Shown here one piece after another: positions 23,878 to 32,418 of a stretch of 32,738 bases of DNA. Under the pieces are notes generated by a model. It was not told where the DNA came from, ran no database searches, and saw only the letters and a program-made list of their open reading frames with translations. Each line of letters begins with the position of its first letter. Position 1 is the stretch's first letter. Both the position numbers and the translations under genes were made by a program. The stretch is from JALYQB01 sp035640155 (lineage in GTDB: Bacteria > Actinomycetota > Actinomycetes > Mycobacteriales > Pseudonocardiaceae). Location of the stretch: positions 1 to 32,738 of the forward strand of contig DASQWR010000074.1 in the NCBI GenBank assembly GCA_035640155.1, given 5' to 3'.

Positions 23878-24435
23878 CTACCCGGCCTGCTCGAACCCGG
23901 CCACCCGCCACCCGCTTGCGGTCGTCACCAGGCGCAGCCGCACCACCGCCACCGAGCTGGGCACGTCCACCTCGGCGGAGCCGATCCGGGCCGAGACCGT
24001 CCGGGGGAAGCCGGTCACCTGCCCGTCGGGCACGTTCGCCGGGTCCACCGTCTGCAGTTCGGCGAGCGTGTCGTCCGTGCTGTACGGGCGGAGCTGCTCG
24101 GTCCACTGCGCGGTGGTGATGCCCTCGGGCGTGGTGAGGAATGCCCGTACCCAGGCATCGGCGACAGACAGCGCAGCGGCCGGCGCCCGCGGTGCGTCGG
24201 GCCGGGCGGCGGACGCCGCGCGCGGGTCGAGCGGGTCGGCTTCCTGGGTCGTCGAGGATGGTCCCGCGACGGAGGCCGTCCCGGAGCCCGACGGCACCGC
24301 CAGCGCCAGTGCCAGCAGCCAGCCGAGCGCGGCGGCGAGCGCGACGGCCGCCACCAGGTGCACCGGCGACCGGAGCGGCCAGCCCCACAGTGTTCGGTAG
24401 ACCGCGGCGCGTCCGCGGGAGGTCCGGATGGGCAC
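23878..24435 (-). CDS. single-pass membrane protein, TcpC/VirB8-like
   Basis: 185 residues from a GTG at 24435, 3 bp after the stop of the VirB6-like gene. A short basic cytoplasmic start is followed by one membrane helix (about residues 26-46, VHLVAAVALAAALGWLLALA). An Ala/Pro/Asp-rich linker leads to a C-terminal extracytoplasmic domain (DAWVRAFLTTPEGITTAQWTEQL, VSARIGSAEVDVPSSVAVVRLRLVT, GWRVAGFE). This is the layout of the NTF2-like VirB8/TcpC proteins of conjugation machines. Only the topology and gene context support the assignment; no sequence signature is decisive. Confidence 0.68.
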   Translation of the reverse strand: MPIRTSRGRAAVYRTLWGWPLRSPVHLVAAVALAAALGWLLALALAVPSGSGTASVAGPSSTTQEADPLDPRAASAARPDAPRAPAAALSVADAWVRAFLTTPEGITTAQWTEQLRPYSTDDTLAELQTVDPANVPDGQVTGFPRTVSARIGSAEVDVPSSVAVVRLRLVTTASGWRVAGFEQAG

Positions 24436-24438
24436 CGG

Positions 24439-26361
24439 TCAGCCCGTTGCGGGTCGCGGTGGGTCGGCACCGTGGTCGCCGACCACGAGGCCGCGGGAGG
24501 GCCGGTAGAACACCCAGACCGGGCGGCCGCCGACGACCTCGAGCTCGGCCCGCCGCGGCACCCTGACCGGGGCTGCGGTGGCGCGCGAGGGCACCAGCAC
24601 CTCGTCCTCGCCCTGGGGCCGGTCCCACCGGGACTCGACGACGGGCACGGTGTCGGTGGTCCTGCTGTGTCCATTGCTGCGGGGCCCATTGCTGGGGGGG
24701 CCGTTGCTTCCCTCGGCGGAGCTGAAGCCGATCGGGAGCGCGCGCCCCCCGTCATAGCCTCCCGAGCCGGTCGGGAGAGCGGTCGCACCGGAGCCGCCCG
24801 ACCCCGCACCCAGTACCGGAGACGACGCTGCGGTGCCGGCGGATCCGTCGCGGTCCAGTCGCTCGGCCACGGCGACCACCGGGACTCTGGCCTCCGGCCG
24901 GTGCCGCAGCGGACCGGCCGGGGCCACCGGGTCGGGGTCGGTGTCCCGGGCCTCGTCCCAGAACCGGTCCGCGGCGGTGGGTTCGGTGCCCGCCCTCCGG
25001 CGATGCAGCCGGGACAGCACACCGGAGGGTGCGGAGGGCAGCGCACCCCCGACCGCCCCCACGGAGAGTTCCACCATCTGCCACATCCGGCGGACCGGAC
25101 GCGCGATCATCAGCATCACCAGTGTCACGAGGCCGGCGAGCACCATCTGGGTGAGCACCGAGAGCCCCCCGGACGGGTCGAACACCCAGATCATCACCAG
25201 CGTGTGCAGCGCGGCCAGCGCGGAGATCACGATGACGTTGAGCAGCGCGGCACCCACCGCACGCCCGACCCCGCGCAGCAGCTGGTGGTACAGGATCGCG
25301 ATCAGCCCGATCACCGGGCCGAGCAGGATCACCACCCGCAGCAGCACCTGTGCGAGCAGCAGCGCGGCCTGGGCGAGCAGCTGGAACAGCGCGAACATGA
25401 ACGACTGCAGCAGGGCGAGAAACCCGGTGCCCAGCCGGCTGCCGTCGACGCCCTGGAAGTAGCCGTAGGCGCTGCCCATCCGTTCCCCGAGCGCGGTGAA
25501 CTCGGCGTTCTTGCGCTCCTGGACCGCGGGGTCCTCCTCGGCGCCCGCCGCGATCTCCTCCTTGGTGTAGGCCTGGGCCCGCACCAGGTCGCGGCCGAGC
25601 TGCTGGGCCTGCGGGCCGTCGGGCGAGCCGAACTCCCCGCGCATCCAGTTGTGGTACACGATCTGCTCGTGCAGCAGCGTCGGGAGCGCGTGCTGCGCCT
25701 CGACCCCGACCTCGTTCAGGAAGCCGGTCCGGATCTGCTCGCTGCCGGCGACCAGGACGTCATCGAGCACCTGGGTGTAGAGCAGCGGGGTCAGGTAGGT
25801 CGCCGCGGCCAGCCAGATGCCCGCCAACGCCCAGGCGGTGCGCCGGCTCACGGTGGCCAGGTCCCCGCGCCAGATCGAACGGAACAGCACGATCGCGAGC
25901 AGCACAGCGACGAGCCCGAACCACGGCGCGTACACGCTGTCGTAGAGCGCCACGGTGCCGGAGACGATGAGCTCGTCCAGCGGCTCGAGCAGGCCGTCGT
26001 CGGTCAACGCGTAGTGCAACCCGTTCGTCGCGCCGACCATCACCTTGGCCACGTTGAACATCTGGTTGCCGGCCCAGTTGCCGATCACCGCATCCGGGTC
26101 ACGAACTCCGGCGGGACCGCAGCCCAGGTCGTAGGTGTGCCACACCAGCCCGGCGTAACCGACCTCGGCATAGACACTTCCCGGTGTGCCGGTGCCCATC
26201 GGGGTGGTGTCGATCGCCCCGACCATCCCGGCACCCGGCCGTTCCGGGTTCGGCGGCTCCTTGCAGTCACCGAAGACCTGCGCGGACGCGGGCGACCCGA
26301 GCAGCGCCTGGGCCCCGAGCAGCACCGCGACGAGCAGCAGTACGGCGCGCAGCCGGCTCAC
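24439..26361 (-). CDS. polytopic membrane protein, VirB6/TrbL-like
   Basis: 640 residues from a GTG at 26361 that overlaps the VirB4-like stop (GTGA). A signal peptide (residues 1-28, ending ASAQ) is followed by an exported N-terminal domain, then at least five or six membrane helices between about residues 160 and 420: FGLVAVLLAIVLF, TAWALAGIWLAAATYL, SFMFALFQLLAQAALLLAQV, LNVIVISALAALHTLVMIWV, VLAGLVTLVMLMIA. The last ~200 residues are hydrophilic, rich in Gly, Ser, Pro and Asn, with GPPSNGPRSNG repeats. This is the architecture of actinobacterial TrbL/VirB6 channel proteins. The linkage to VirB4- and VirB8-like genes supports it. Confidence 0.75.
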   Translation of the reverse strand: MSRLRAVLLLVAVLLGAQALLGSPASAQVFGDCKEPPNPERPGAGMVGAIDTTPMGTGTPGSVYAEVGYAGLVWHTYDLGCGPAGVRDPDAVIGNWAGNQMFNVAKVMVGATNGLHYALTDDGLLEPLDELIVSGTVALYDSVYAPWFGLVAVLLAIVLFRSIWRGDLATVSRRTAWALAGIWLAAATYLTPLLYTQVLDDVLVAGSEQIRTGFLNEVGVEAQHALPTLLHEQIVYHNWMRGEFGSPDGPQAQQLGRDLVRAQAYTKEEIAAGAEEDPAVQERKNAEFTALGERMGSAYGYFQGVDGSRLGTGFLALLQSFMFALFQLLAQAALLLAQVLLRVVILLGPVIGLIAILYHQLLRGVGRAVGAALLNVIVISALAALHTLVMIWVFDPSGGLSVLTQMVLAGLVTLVMLMIARPVRRMWQMVELSVGAVGGALPSAPSGVLSRLHRRRAGTEPTAADRFWDEARDTDPDPVAPAGPLRHRPEARVPVVAVAERLDRDGSAGTAASSPVLGAGSGGSGATALPTGSGGYDGGRALPIGFSSAEGSNGPPSNGPRSNGHSRTTDTVPVVESRWDRPQGEDEVLVPSRATAAPVRVPRRAELEVVGGRPVWVFYRPSRGLVVGDHGADPPRPATG

Positions 26362-29210
26362 GCCGCGTCTTCCCGTCCCGACCCGCTGCGCACCGGTCCG
26401 GTCTGCTCGGGGTCCCGACGGTCCTGCTCGTCCGGGGTCGGGTCCAGCCCCAGCTGGGCGTCGGCCGCGGCCTCCAGCGTGGCCTCGACGTCGGCCGCGC
26501 TGCCGTTGCCCTCACCAGAGGCGTAGCCGGGCAGCGTGGGGTCGGGCACGGTGACCGGCGGCAGCTGCCCGGTGGGCAGGCTGATGTCGGCGTGCTGGAT
26601 CGCCTTGCGCTGGGCGTCGGGAGTGGTGTCCAGGGCGGACACCAGGTGCTCGAGGTGCGGACCGGAGAAGTCGACGCGGATCCGCTCCACCCCGCCGGCA
26701 CCGTCGCCGAAGATGAACTGGCGAGGTGCCCGGTCACGCTCAGCGACCAGGCGTGCCTCGCCTCCCGGACGCCGGCCCAGCGAGGCCACCACCTGCTCGT
26801 AGCCGGCGCCGACCGGCACCTTCAGCAGCCGCAGCGCGTCGGCCTGGGCGTCGTCATCGTCCAGGCGCCCGACGAACACCGAGTCCAGCAGCGACACGAA
26901 TCCCTGGATCTTGAGGAAGTCGGCCGGGATCTGCGAGGAGAGCAGCACGCGGACGTTCCACTTGCGCGAGTCGCGGGCGAACCGGTTCATCAGCACCCGG
27001 CCGGTGGGCACCTCGGAGAGGAAGAATGCCTCGTCGATCCAGACGCCCTTGCGCTGGTCCCGGGGGCGCTCGTAGATCGAGCGCTGGGTGAGCCAGGCGG
27101 CCAGGTTCAGCAACTCCACGCCGAGGGACTCGGCATCGGTCCAGTGCTCGCGCCCGACGGCGTCCCTGGGCAGGGTCAACCCGGCCATGGTGAGCACGGT
27201 GAGCCGGTCGTCACGGAGCTCGGTGTAGGGGTCCGCGCCGGATTCGGGTATCAGCAGGGTCATCCGCTCGCGCATCTCGTCGAGGAAGTCGGCGACCACG
27301 ACAGCGTGCTCGTGGTGCTCGGAGGCATCGCGGCGCAGCGCCTCGAACACCTGCCCCGGATGCGCGTCGGGGCGCCCGCCGACGGCGCGGACCGCGCGGA
27401 GCAGCACGATCCGGGTCTGCGCCGTCCGGGAGACCTCGTAGGGCAGCAGCCCGGAGAGCACGTCGAGCACCAGGCGGCGCCGGGTCGCGGCAGCGAGCGC
27501 CTTCTCCCGGCGCCAGGACCGCTCGGGATCCTCCTCGTCGGTGAAGTGCGCCAGCTCCGGCTCGGCGACCACCCGGTAGGGGTTGAGGATGCCGGGCTGG
27601 GCGTTGAGCAGGTTGATCAGCCGGGCGTAGGGCCGCAGCTCGGGCAGGCTGCACAGCGCCGCGAGCGGCCCGGACGGGTCGAGCAGCGTCCAGTACGCCC
27701 CCGCCCGCAGCGTCTTGTAGACGATGCCGCCCCCGAGGAAGGACTTGCCACCGCCCAGGCCGGCGACCACCGCGGAGAGCCCGGAGGAGTCGCGGATCTC
27801 CTGCGCCATCCACGGGTCCCAGGCCACCGGCCGCCGGGTCGCCGTGCACGTCTCACCGAGCAGGATGCCGCGCCGGTCGCCGACCTCGGCGGTGGCGGTG
27901 GGCACCGCGCTCGCCGCCCACAACACCGATCCGCGGCGCAGGTAGGCGCCGGAGGACAGCGGCTCCCCGGGGATGAACTCCCGGGCCAGCGCGTACTGCG
28001 CCTCCGGGTGCTCCAGGGCGACCTTGGGCTTGTACAGGTCCAGCAACTGCTGGGCCAACCGCAGCGCGTCCCGCTCGGTGGGGCCGGAGACCGCCAGGCG
28101 CCACCACGAGCGCACCCGGGTGCCGAGCGAGGTGAACCCCGAGGTCATCTCGTCGTCGATCTCCAGTACCCGAGCGGCCTGGCGGGACAGGCTCTGCGGC
28201 GGTTCCAGCTCGTGCTCGTCGGTGTAGTGCCGAACCTGGGAGCGGACCTTGTTCATCTGGCGCGCCAGCTCCCCGGCGACCTCCTCCGGCCGGCGGACGT
28301 AGATCCGCGCAGACCACTCCACGCTGGCGGGCAGCCGGTCGGCGTGCTGCATCCACGGGTCGTCGACCTCGGGGATCACCAGTCCGTGCATCTGCCCCAC
28401 GGTGAGCACCGCCACGTGGCGGGTGGTGCCCGCGTTGGAGCCGGTGCGACCGCGGACGGTGAGGGTCGGCGCGTAGGGCTCGGTGTGGAAGTCCGCGGTG
28501 TCGGTGAAGCTGGCGAGGTCCTCGGGCTCCCAGCCGGAACCGGGCACCGTGGGCAGGTTGCGCGGCGCGGGCAGGCCGAGCGCGCAGGAGCGGTGCATCA
28601 GCCAGGACATCTCCTCGGCGGTCACCGGGCGACCCTCCAGCCCGGCGCTGCCGATCACCTGGTCGAGGTGCTCCACCTCCGCGTCCAGGGCCACCAGCTC
28701 GGCGTCCACCGCGGTCGGGAAGACCCGACGCAGCAGCGGGGCGGCCCGCTCGACGGCGCGGTCTACCACGGTGCGGGTCTGCACCTGCACCCCGAGGTAG
28801 ACCTCCTTCTCCGCCATCGACCGCCCCAGCAGCTGCTGCTGCTCCCCGACCATGTAGTCGTCGAAGGACAACGCCGCCGGGGTGTCCGGAAGCCGGTTGA
28901 CCGAGTTGCGCACGTGCGCCTCGGCCCACATCCGGATCGGGTACGGACGCGCGGTGACCCGCAGGTGCATCCAGCGGCCCTGCAGCTCGGCGTACTGCCC
29001 GGCGATGGCCTGGATCAGGTCCTGACGCTGAGAGTCGGAGCGAAACGACCAGCGCTGCGGGGCGAGGCGGTACCAGGCGTAGACGTCCTGCCCGGTGCGC
29101 GCCAGGTGCCCCTCGATGGAACGCAGCGCGATGGACGGCGTGAAAGCCGGTGCAGCAGCCTCGCCAGGCAGCTTGTGGCCGCGCCCACGGTCACGTCCTC
29201 GCCCGAACAC
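26358..29210 (-). CDS. VirB4-family T4SS ATPase
   Basis: About 950 residues. The best start is a GTG at 29210, with an AAGGAGG ribosome site ending 6 nt upstream; a GTG directly before it (29213) is less well spaced. The N-terminal half (EGHLARTGQDVYAWYRLAPQRW, MAEKEVYLGVQV, TVGQMHGLVIPEV) matches the CagE/TrbE/VirB4 N-terminal region. The ATPase half carries Walker A as AGLGGGKS (near residue 480) and Walker B as GVWIDEAFF (near 720), with SRKWNVRVLLSSQIPADFL and LDSVFVGR after it, as in VirB4/TraC. It should energise assembly or substrate transfer at the inner face of the membrane. The C-terminal ~70 residues are acidic and glutamine-rich. Confidence 0.87.
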   Translation of the reverse strand: MFGRGRDRGRGHKLPGEAAAPAFTPSIALRSIEGHLARTGQDVYAWYRLAPQRWSFRSDSQRQDLIQAIAGQYAELQGRWMHLRVTARPYPIRMWAEAHVRNSVNRLPDTPAALSFDDYMVGEQQQLLGRSMAEKEVYLGVQVQTRTVVDRAVERAAPLLRRVFPTAVDAELVALDAEVEHLDQVIGSAGLEGRPVTAEEMSWLMHRSCALGLPAPRNLPTVPGSGWEPEDLASFTDTADFHTEPYAPTLTVRGRTGSNAGTTRHVAVLTVGQMHGLVIPEVDDPWMQHADRLPASVEWSARIYVRRPEEVAGELARQMNKVRSQVRHYTDEHELEPPQSLSRQAARVLEIDDEMTSGFTSLGTRVRSWWRLAVSGPTERDALRLAQQLLDLYKPKVALEHPEAQYALAREFIPGEPLSSGAYLRRGSVLWAASAVPTATAEVGDRRGILLGETCTATRRPVAWDPWMAQEIRDSSGLSAVVAGLGGGKSFLGGGIVYKTLRAGAYWTLLDPSGPLAALCSLPELRPYARLINLLNAQPGILNPYRVVAEPELAHFTDEEDPERSWRREKALAAATRRRLVLDVLSGLLPYEVSRTAQTRIVLLRAVRAVGGRPDAHPGQVFEALRRDASEHHEHAVVVADFLDEMRERMTLLIPESGADPYTELRDDRLTVLTMAGLTLPRDAVGREHWTDAESLGVELLNLAAWLTQRSIYERPRDQRKGVWIDEAFFLSEVPTGRVLMNRFARDSRKWNVRVLLSSQIPADFLKIQGFVSLLDSVFVGRLDDDDAQADALRLLKVPVGAGYEQVVASLGRRPGGEARLVAERDRAPRQFIFGDGAGGVERIRVDFSGPHLEHLVSALDTTPDAQRKAIQHADISLPTGQLPPVTVPDPTLPGYASGEGNGSAADVEATLEAAADAQLGLDPTPDEQDRRDPEQTGPVRSGSGREDAA

Positions 29211-29619
29211 CACGGTCCTCCTTCGTCGTAGTCCCACCGGCCCGGGTCGCAGCTGGTCGGGGTCTCGTCGGGCGCACACTGATCTTCGCGGCACTCGCAG
29301 CACCCGCCGCCGCGCGGCTGCGCTCCCGCGGGGCGGTCAGCTCCCGGGCCCACATCGCCGCGACCGAGGACAGCGGGCGCTCGTGATTGATCCGGGTGCA
29401 GATCAGCCGGGTGAGCAGGATCGCGATCAGCAGTCCCCATGCGGTGGAGAAGAAGCCGAAACCGATGCCGAGCTGACGCTCTACTCCGAGCACGAGCAGC
29501 AGGACGAGGAAGCCGACACCCCAGGCCACATACCGGGCCCGGAACGGGAAGGTCGCCTTCGGCGGGCCCAGCCACACCGCATCGACCCGGTACACCTCGT
29601 CATCGGTACGGATCCGCAA
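29191..29619 (-). CDS. PrgI/VirB3-like small membrane protein
   Basis: 142 residues from a TTG at 29619 (GGGGTG is 8 nt upstream; no better start in frame). Residues 1-30 are soluble. Two close membrane helices follow (VAWGVGFLVLLLVLGV and FSTAWGLLIAILLTRLI), then a basic, Ala/Arg-rich tail. A short two-helix protein directly before VirB4 is the normal location of VirB3/PrgI/TcpE, which docks the ATPase. It overlaps the ATPase gene by 20 nt, so the two are probably coupled. Sequence evidence alone is weak; context carries the call. Confidence 0.65.
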   Translation of the reverse strand: MRIRTDDEVYRVDAVWLGPPKATFPFRARYVAWGVGFLVLLLVLGVERQLGIGFGFFSTAWGLLIAILLTRLICTRINHERPLSSVAAMWARELTAPRERSRAAAGAASAAKISVRPTRPRPAATRAGGTTTKEDRGVRART

Positions 29620-29635
29620 CGTCGATCACCCCGCC

Positions 29636-29893
29636 TCAACTGCTGAACAGGCCGGCGATCCACGTCCCGAGGTCGACCCCCGCACCGGACACGGCCAACC
29701 CGATGACGCCCAACGCGATGATGACACCACCGACCCGACGCATCACGCCGGCGTTGTCGCCCTTGCCACCACCCAACCAGAGCAACAGCACAGCGACGGC
29801 CAGCAGCAGCAGCGGGACGACGTTGTCCAACATCCAGGTGCGCAGGCCGCCGGTGCCGAGTTCGGCCTGGGCGACCACGGTCAACGCATACAT
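29636..29893 (-). CDS. VirB2-like pilin/small two-helix membrane protein
   Basis: 85 residues from an ATG at 29893, 16 bp before the PrgI-like gene. A short N-terminus leads to two hydrophobic helices (VVPLLLLAVAVLLLWL and VGGVIIALGVIGLAVSGAGV) separated by a basic turn (GGGKGDNAGVMRR). Size and hairpin layout match VirB2/TrbC-type pilins at the head of T4SS operons. It has no obvious signal-peptidase site. This is the first gene of the operon, so its promoter should lie in 29894-29995. Confidence 0.62.
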   Translation of the reverse strand: MYALTVVAQAELGTGGLRTWMLDNVVPLLLLAVAVLLLWLGGGKGDNAGVMRRVGGVIIALGVIGLAVSGAGVDLGTWIAGLFSS

Positions 29894-30224
29894 CGCAAAC
29901 CCCCGCGGGTCGCTCGGTGGTTCGGGCGCCGGGCATCCGCCCGACAGTACTTACTGAGTAGAACACGTCCCGATCGCCTTGAGTACCCGTCCCCGCGTCG
30001 CTGGTCCATCCAGAGACCGGGCCGGACCAGCGACGACCTGACGGGGGGTGCGGTCAGCGTTCACCCTCTGGTGTAACTGCAGTGCTCAGGAGGCGTGCTG
30101 TTGACCCACATAGAGCAGACTAGATGGTTGCGCAGTGACGAGGTCACGGGACGTGACCGCCCAGTTGGCCCAGCACCGGTAGATGCCGTCGACCATCGAA
30201 CTCGCCCCCCGGTGCAAGCGGGTT
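29894..30224. other. intergenic region upstream of the T4SS-like operon
   Basis: About 330 bp without a convincing gene. It contains a perfect 12-bp inverted repeat (listed separately) and, nearer the pilin gene, the AT-richer TACTCAGTAAGTACTG on the minus strand (29948-29963), the most likely promoter area. No -10/-35 pair is convincing. Confidence 0.5.
29996..30035. repeat. 12-bp perfect inverted repeat
   Basis: CGTCGCTGGTCC (29996-30007) and GGACCAGCGACG (30024-30035) are perfect inverted complements around a 16-nt loop. The repeat lies about 100 bp upstream of the pilin-like gene and 190 bp past the stop of the coiled-coil gene. It may be a terminator for the latter, or an operator for the secretion operon. 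There is no T-run. Confidence 0.7.
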
Positions 30225-30758
30225 CTATCTGCTGCCGCGATCGGGATCGATGCCCTGCCGGCCGGAGTCGCGGGCGGGATCCCCGCCGTGCTCACGGCCG
30301 ACGGGATCCGCGCCGTGCCCGGGATGATCGTGGTGCTCGTGAGCACCCAAGTCGGCCCCGACGTCCTGCACCGGGGCGGCGGTGTCGTTCACGGCCTGGC
30401 GCTGGCCCACGGTGGCAGCAGGATCGCCCATCGACGTCTCGCGCCTGCCGTCGTCGTCCGGGTCGAGGCGGTCGGCCTGCGCGTGACGATCCTGCGCGGC
30501 CTCGCGATCCCGCGCAGCGCGGGCGGCTTCCTCACGGGCCATGGCCTGCTCGCGGTCGGCCCGGCCCATGCGTTCCTGCGCCTCGGCCTCCCGGCGGTCG
30601 GCCTGTGCCGCATGCACCTGTGCCTCCTGTCGGTGCTGGTGCGCTTCGTCGCGCCGCTGTTCCACCTGGCGCTGGCGCACCCGCTGGGCGAGCACCACAA
30701 GCAGCACGATGCCCAGCAGCACGGCGAGACCGACGACGATCACGATTGCGATGTCCAT
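30225..30758 (-). CDS. membrane-anchored coiled-coil protein
   Basis: 177 residues from the ATG at 30758 (a GTG at 30767 is an alternative). Residues 1-23 (MDIAIVIVVGLAVLLGIVLL) are a membrane anchor. Residues ~25-100 are a charged helix rich in Gln, Arg, Glu and Ala with heptad-like spacing (RRDEAHQHRQEAQVHAAQA, RREAEAQERMGRADREQAMA, REEAARAARDREAAQDRHAQA), a long coiled coil. The tail is rich in Asp, His and Gly (AHEHHDHPGHG). The type is common in actinobacteria as an uncharacterised protein. Function is unknown. It might be a cell-envelope scaffold. It is upstream of the T4SS-like operon in the same direction, but separated by 330 bp. Confidence 0.72.
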   Translation of the reverse strand: MDIAIVIVVGLAVLLGIVLLVVLAQRVRQRQVEQRRDEAHQHRQEAQVHAAQADRREAEAQERMGRADREQAMAREEAARAARDREAAQDRHAQADRLDPDDDGRRETSMGDPAATVGQRQAVNDTAAPVQDVGADLGAHEHHDHPGHGADPVGREHGGDPARDSGRQGIDPDRGSR

Positions 30759-30863
30759 CCGGACCACAACCCTTCTGGTAGGCCCCGATAAACCAGGCTA
30801 CCCAGAAGGGTGAAACTTAAGTGACACCTTGACGCTCAGTGATCGCATTGCTGCCACAACCGC

Positions 30864-31736
30864 TCAGAGGTCGGCGACGGCCGGCACGATCTCCCGCCCG
30901 ATCAGCTCGAGCGGAGTGATCTTCCAGACATCCGGGACGATGCCGTGGGCTTCCTGGATGCCCAGCTTTGCCAGCCCGCGCAGCGCCTCGATCGTGGCGT
31001 CGATCTTCTTTCCGTCCTCCCCGAGGTCGAAGGGGAACAGCACCGTCTTCTCGATCTCGTCGTAGTTCCGGCCCTCGCGCTCGCAGTGCTCGCGCAGCAC
31101 ATCGAGCTTGTGCGGCAGCTCGGGCGAAGGGAACAGGTTGCAGGCATGGGCATAGCGGGCTACCAGGCGCAGGGTCTTCTTCTCACCGCCGCCGCCGATG
31201 AGGATCGGCGGGTGCGGCTTCGACAGCGCCGCCGGGGAGTTCAGCGTGCGCTCCAGCTGGTAGTGCCGTCCGGAGTACGGGCCGTCGTCCCCGCTCCACA
31301 TCTGCAGGCAGATCTGCAGCGTCTCCTCCAGCCGCTCGAAGCGCTCGGCGGTCGGCGGGAACGGCAGCCCCAGCCCGCGTGCCTCCGCCTCATTCCACGC
31401 CGCCCCGATGCCCAGCCACGCGCGACCGCCGGACAGCACGTCCAGCGTGGCGACCTGCTTCGCGAGCATCCCGGGCTCACGGTAGACCGCGGCGGTCACC
31501 ACGGTCATCAGCTTGACCCGGGAGGTGTGGGCAGCCAGGAAGCCGAGCGCGGTGTACGCCTCGAGCATCTCGTGCTCCGGCGGTCCGAGGTGGCCGATCT
31601 GCCAGAGGTGGTCCATCACGCTGACCCGCGCGAATCCGGCTTCCTCGGCAGCGACGGCCACCCGGGCCAGATCGTCCGCGAGCCCGGCCGGGCCGCCCGG
31701 CCAGGTGAAGTCCGCGATGTGCAGTCCGATCTCCAC
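30864..31736 (-). CDS. LLM-class F420-dependent oxidoreductase
   Basis: 290 residues from a GTG at 31736, with GGGGAG about 7 nt upstream. This is a luciferase-like TIM-barrel protein: VEIGLHIADFTWPGG, AAEEAGFARVSVMDHLWQ, LGFLAAHTSRVKLMTVV, REPGMLAKQVATLDVLSGGRAWLGIGAAWNEAEARGLG, PPILIGGGGEKKTLRLVARYA. Many actinobacterial members use coenzyme F420 to reduce or oxidise substrates. The substrate cannot be read from the sequence. It stands alone, with DoxX upstream in the same direction. Confidence 0.9.
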   Translation of the reverse strand: MEIGLHIADFTWPGGPAGLADDLARVAVAAEEAGFARVSVMDHLWQIGHLGPPEHEMLEAYTALGFLAAHTSRVKLMTVVTAAVYREPGMLAKQVATLDVLSGGRAWLGIGAAWNEAEARGLGLPFPPTAERFERLEETLQICLQMWSGDDGPYSGRHYQLERTLNSPAALSKPHPPILIGGGGEKKTLRLVARYAHACNLFPSPELPHKLDVLREHCEREGRNYDEIEKTVLFPFDLGEDGKKIDATIEALRGLAKLGIQEAHGIVPDVWKITPLELIGREIVPAVADL

Positions 31737-31848
31737 GCTTCGCTCCCCTGTCCTCGCCAATCCACCTGAGGCTAGCCCCTCCGCGGTGGCGATACGTCAG
31801 CCGCTGAGCTCCGGCTCCCTGCACGCTGTCCCCCATCCCCCGCCATAC

Positions 31849-31884
31849 CGCCTGATCGCCGCAGTACCTCGCGGCGATCAGGCG
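31849..31884 (-). terminator. 14-bp perfect stem-loop across the DoxX stop codon
   Basis: CGCCTGATCGCCGC (31849-31862), loop AGTACCTC, GCGGCGATCAGGCG (31871-31884) form a perfect stem that includes the DoxX TGA at 31878. It has no T-run. It is well placed to end DoxX transcription before the LLM gene. Confidence 0.65.
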
Positions 31885-32231
31885 CTGGTAATGCGCAGTA
31901 CCAGGGTGACTACGGACAGGACGGCCAGGACGACTACGGGGGCCATCGCCGCGACGGGGTCCTTGGCGCGGACATGGAAGACGATGGCGCCGATCATCAG
32001 CAGCACGAGGCCGGCTGCGGCGGCGATCCCGAGCGGAGCCCATGCCAGGCCGATCAGCAGGCCCGCCGCGGCGGCGACCTCAACCAGGCCGATGATGCGA
32101 AACGAACGGACGGGGAGGCCCAAGTGTGCGGCCGCCTCGACCATCTTGGGCTGGGCGAGGATCTTGGGGACGCCTGCCCCGGCGAAGGCCAGCGCAAGGA
32201 GCACGGACAGGATGACAGTGGCGACGAACAT
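31878..32231 (-). CDS. DoxX-family membrane protein
   Basis: 117 residues from the ATG at 32231, with GGAG 8 nt upstream. Four membrane helices are visible: ATVILSVLLALAFAGAGV, IIGLVEVAAAAGLLIGLAW, LGIAAAAGLVLLMIGAIV and MAPVVVLAVLSVVTLVL. The motifs FAGAGVPKI and LEVAAAAGLLIGL (here VEVAAAAG) are those of DoxX-like proteins. Members are linked to redox homeostasis in actinobacteria, but specific function here is unknown. The stop is within a terminator-like hairpin. Confidence 0.85.
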   Translation of the reverse strand: MFVATVILSVLLALAFAGAGVPKILAQPKMVEAAAHLGLPVRSFRIIGLVEVAAAAGLLIGLAWAPLGIAAAAGLVLLMIGAIVFHVRAKDPVAAMAPVVVLAVLSVVTLVLRITSA

Positions 32232-32379
32232 GCAGACTCCGGTCCTCGAGCAGTGAAGTGGTTGGGTGGAGCAACGCTCCTGGTTACACACTCAGCATTG
32301 TGGAGCAACAGCGGCCGGAACGGCCGGTAAACCGCTTGCCCGGCGGGCCGGCGGGCCCCAGGATCCTGAGAGACCAGGG

Positions 32380-32397
32380 CCCGCCCGAGCGGGCGGG
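32380..32397 (+). promoter_or_regulatory. GC-rich stem-loop in the 5' leader region
   Basis: CCCGCCC-GAGC-GGGCGGG is a perfect 7-bp stem, ending just before the ribosome site of the 23-codon ORF. It could be leader structure or the end of an upstream transcript. Confidence 0.4.
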
Positions 32398-32418
32398 AGC
32401 GGGAGGAGGTGGACGGGC

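Noticed and set aside
26184..29231. A very long plus-strand open frame opposite the VirB4-like and VirB6-like genes
   Set aside because: It is the GC-rich antisense of genes with clear motifs; its composition (Arg, Gly, His, Val, Gln runs) is that of a shadow frame and it has no family features.
29213..29303. N-terminal extension of the VirB4-like ATPase
   Set aside because: The added residues overlap the PrgI-like gene further, are Arg/Pro-rich without family similarity, and an AAGGAGG ribosome site marks the GTG at 29210.
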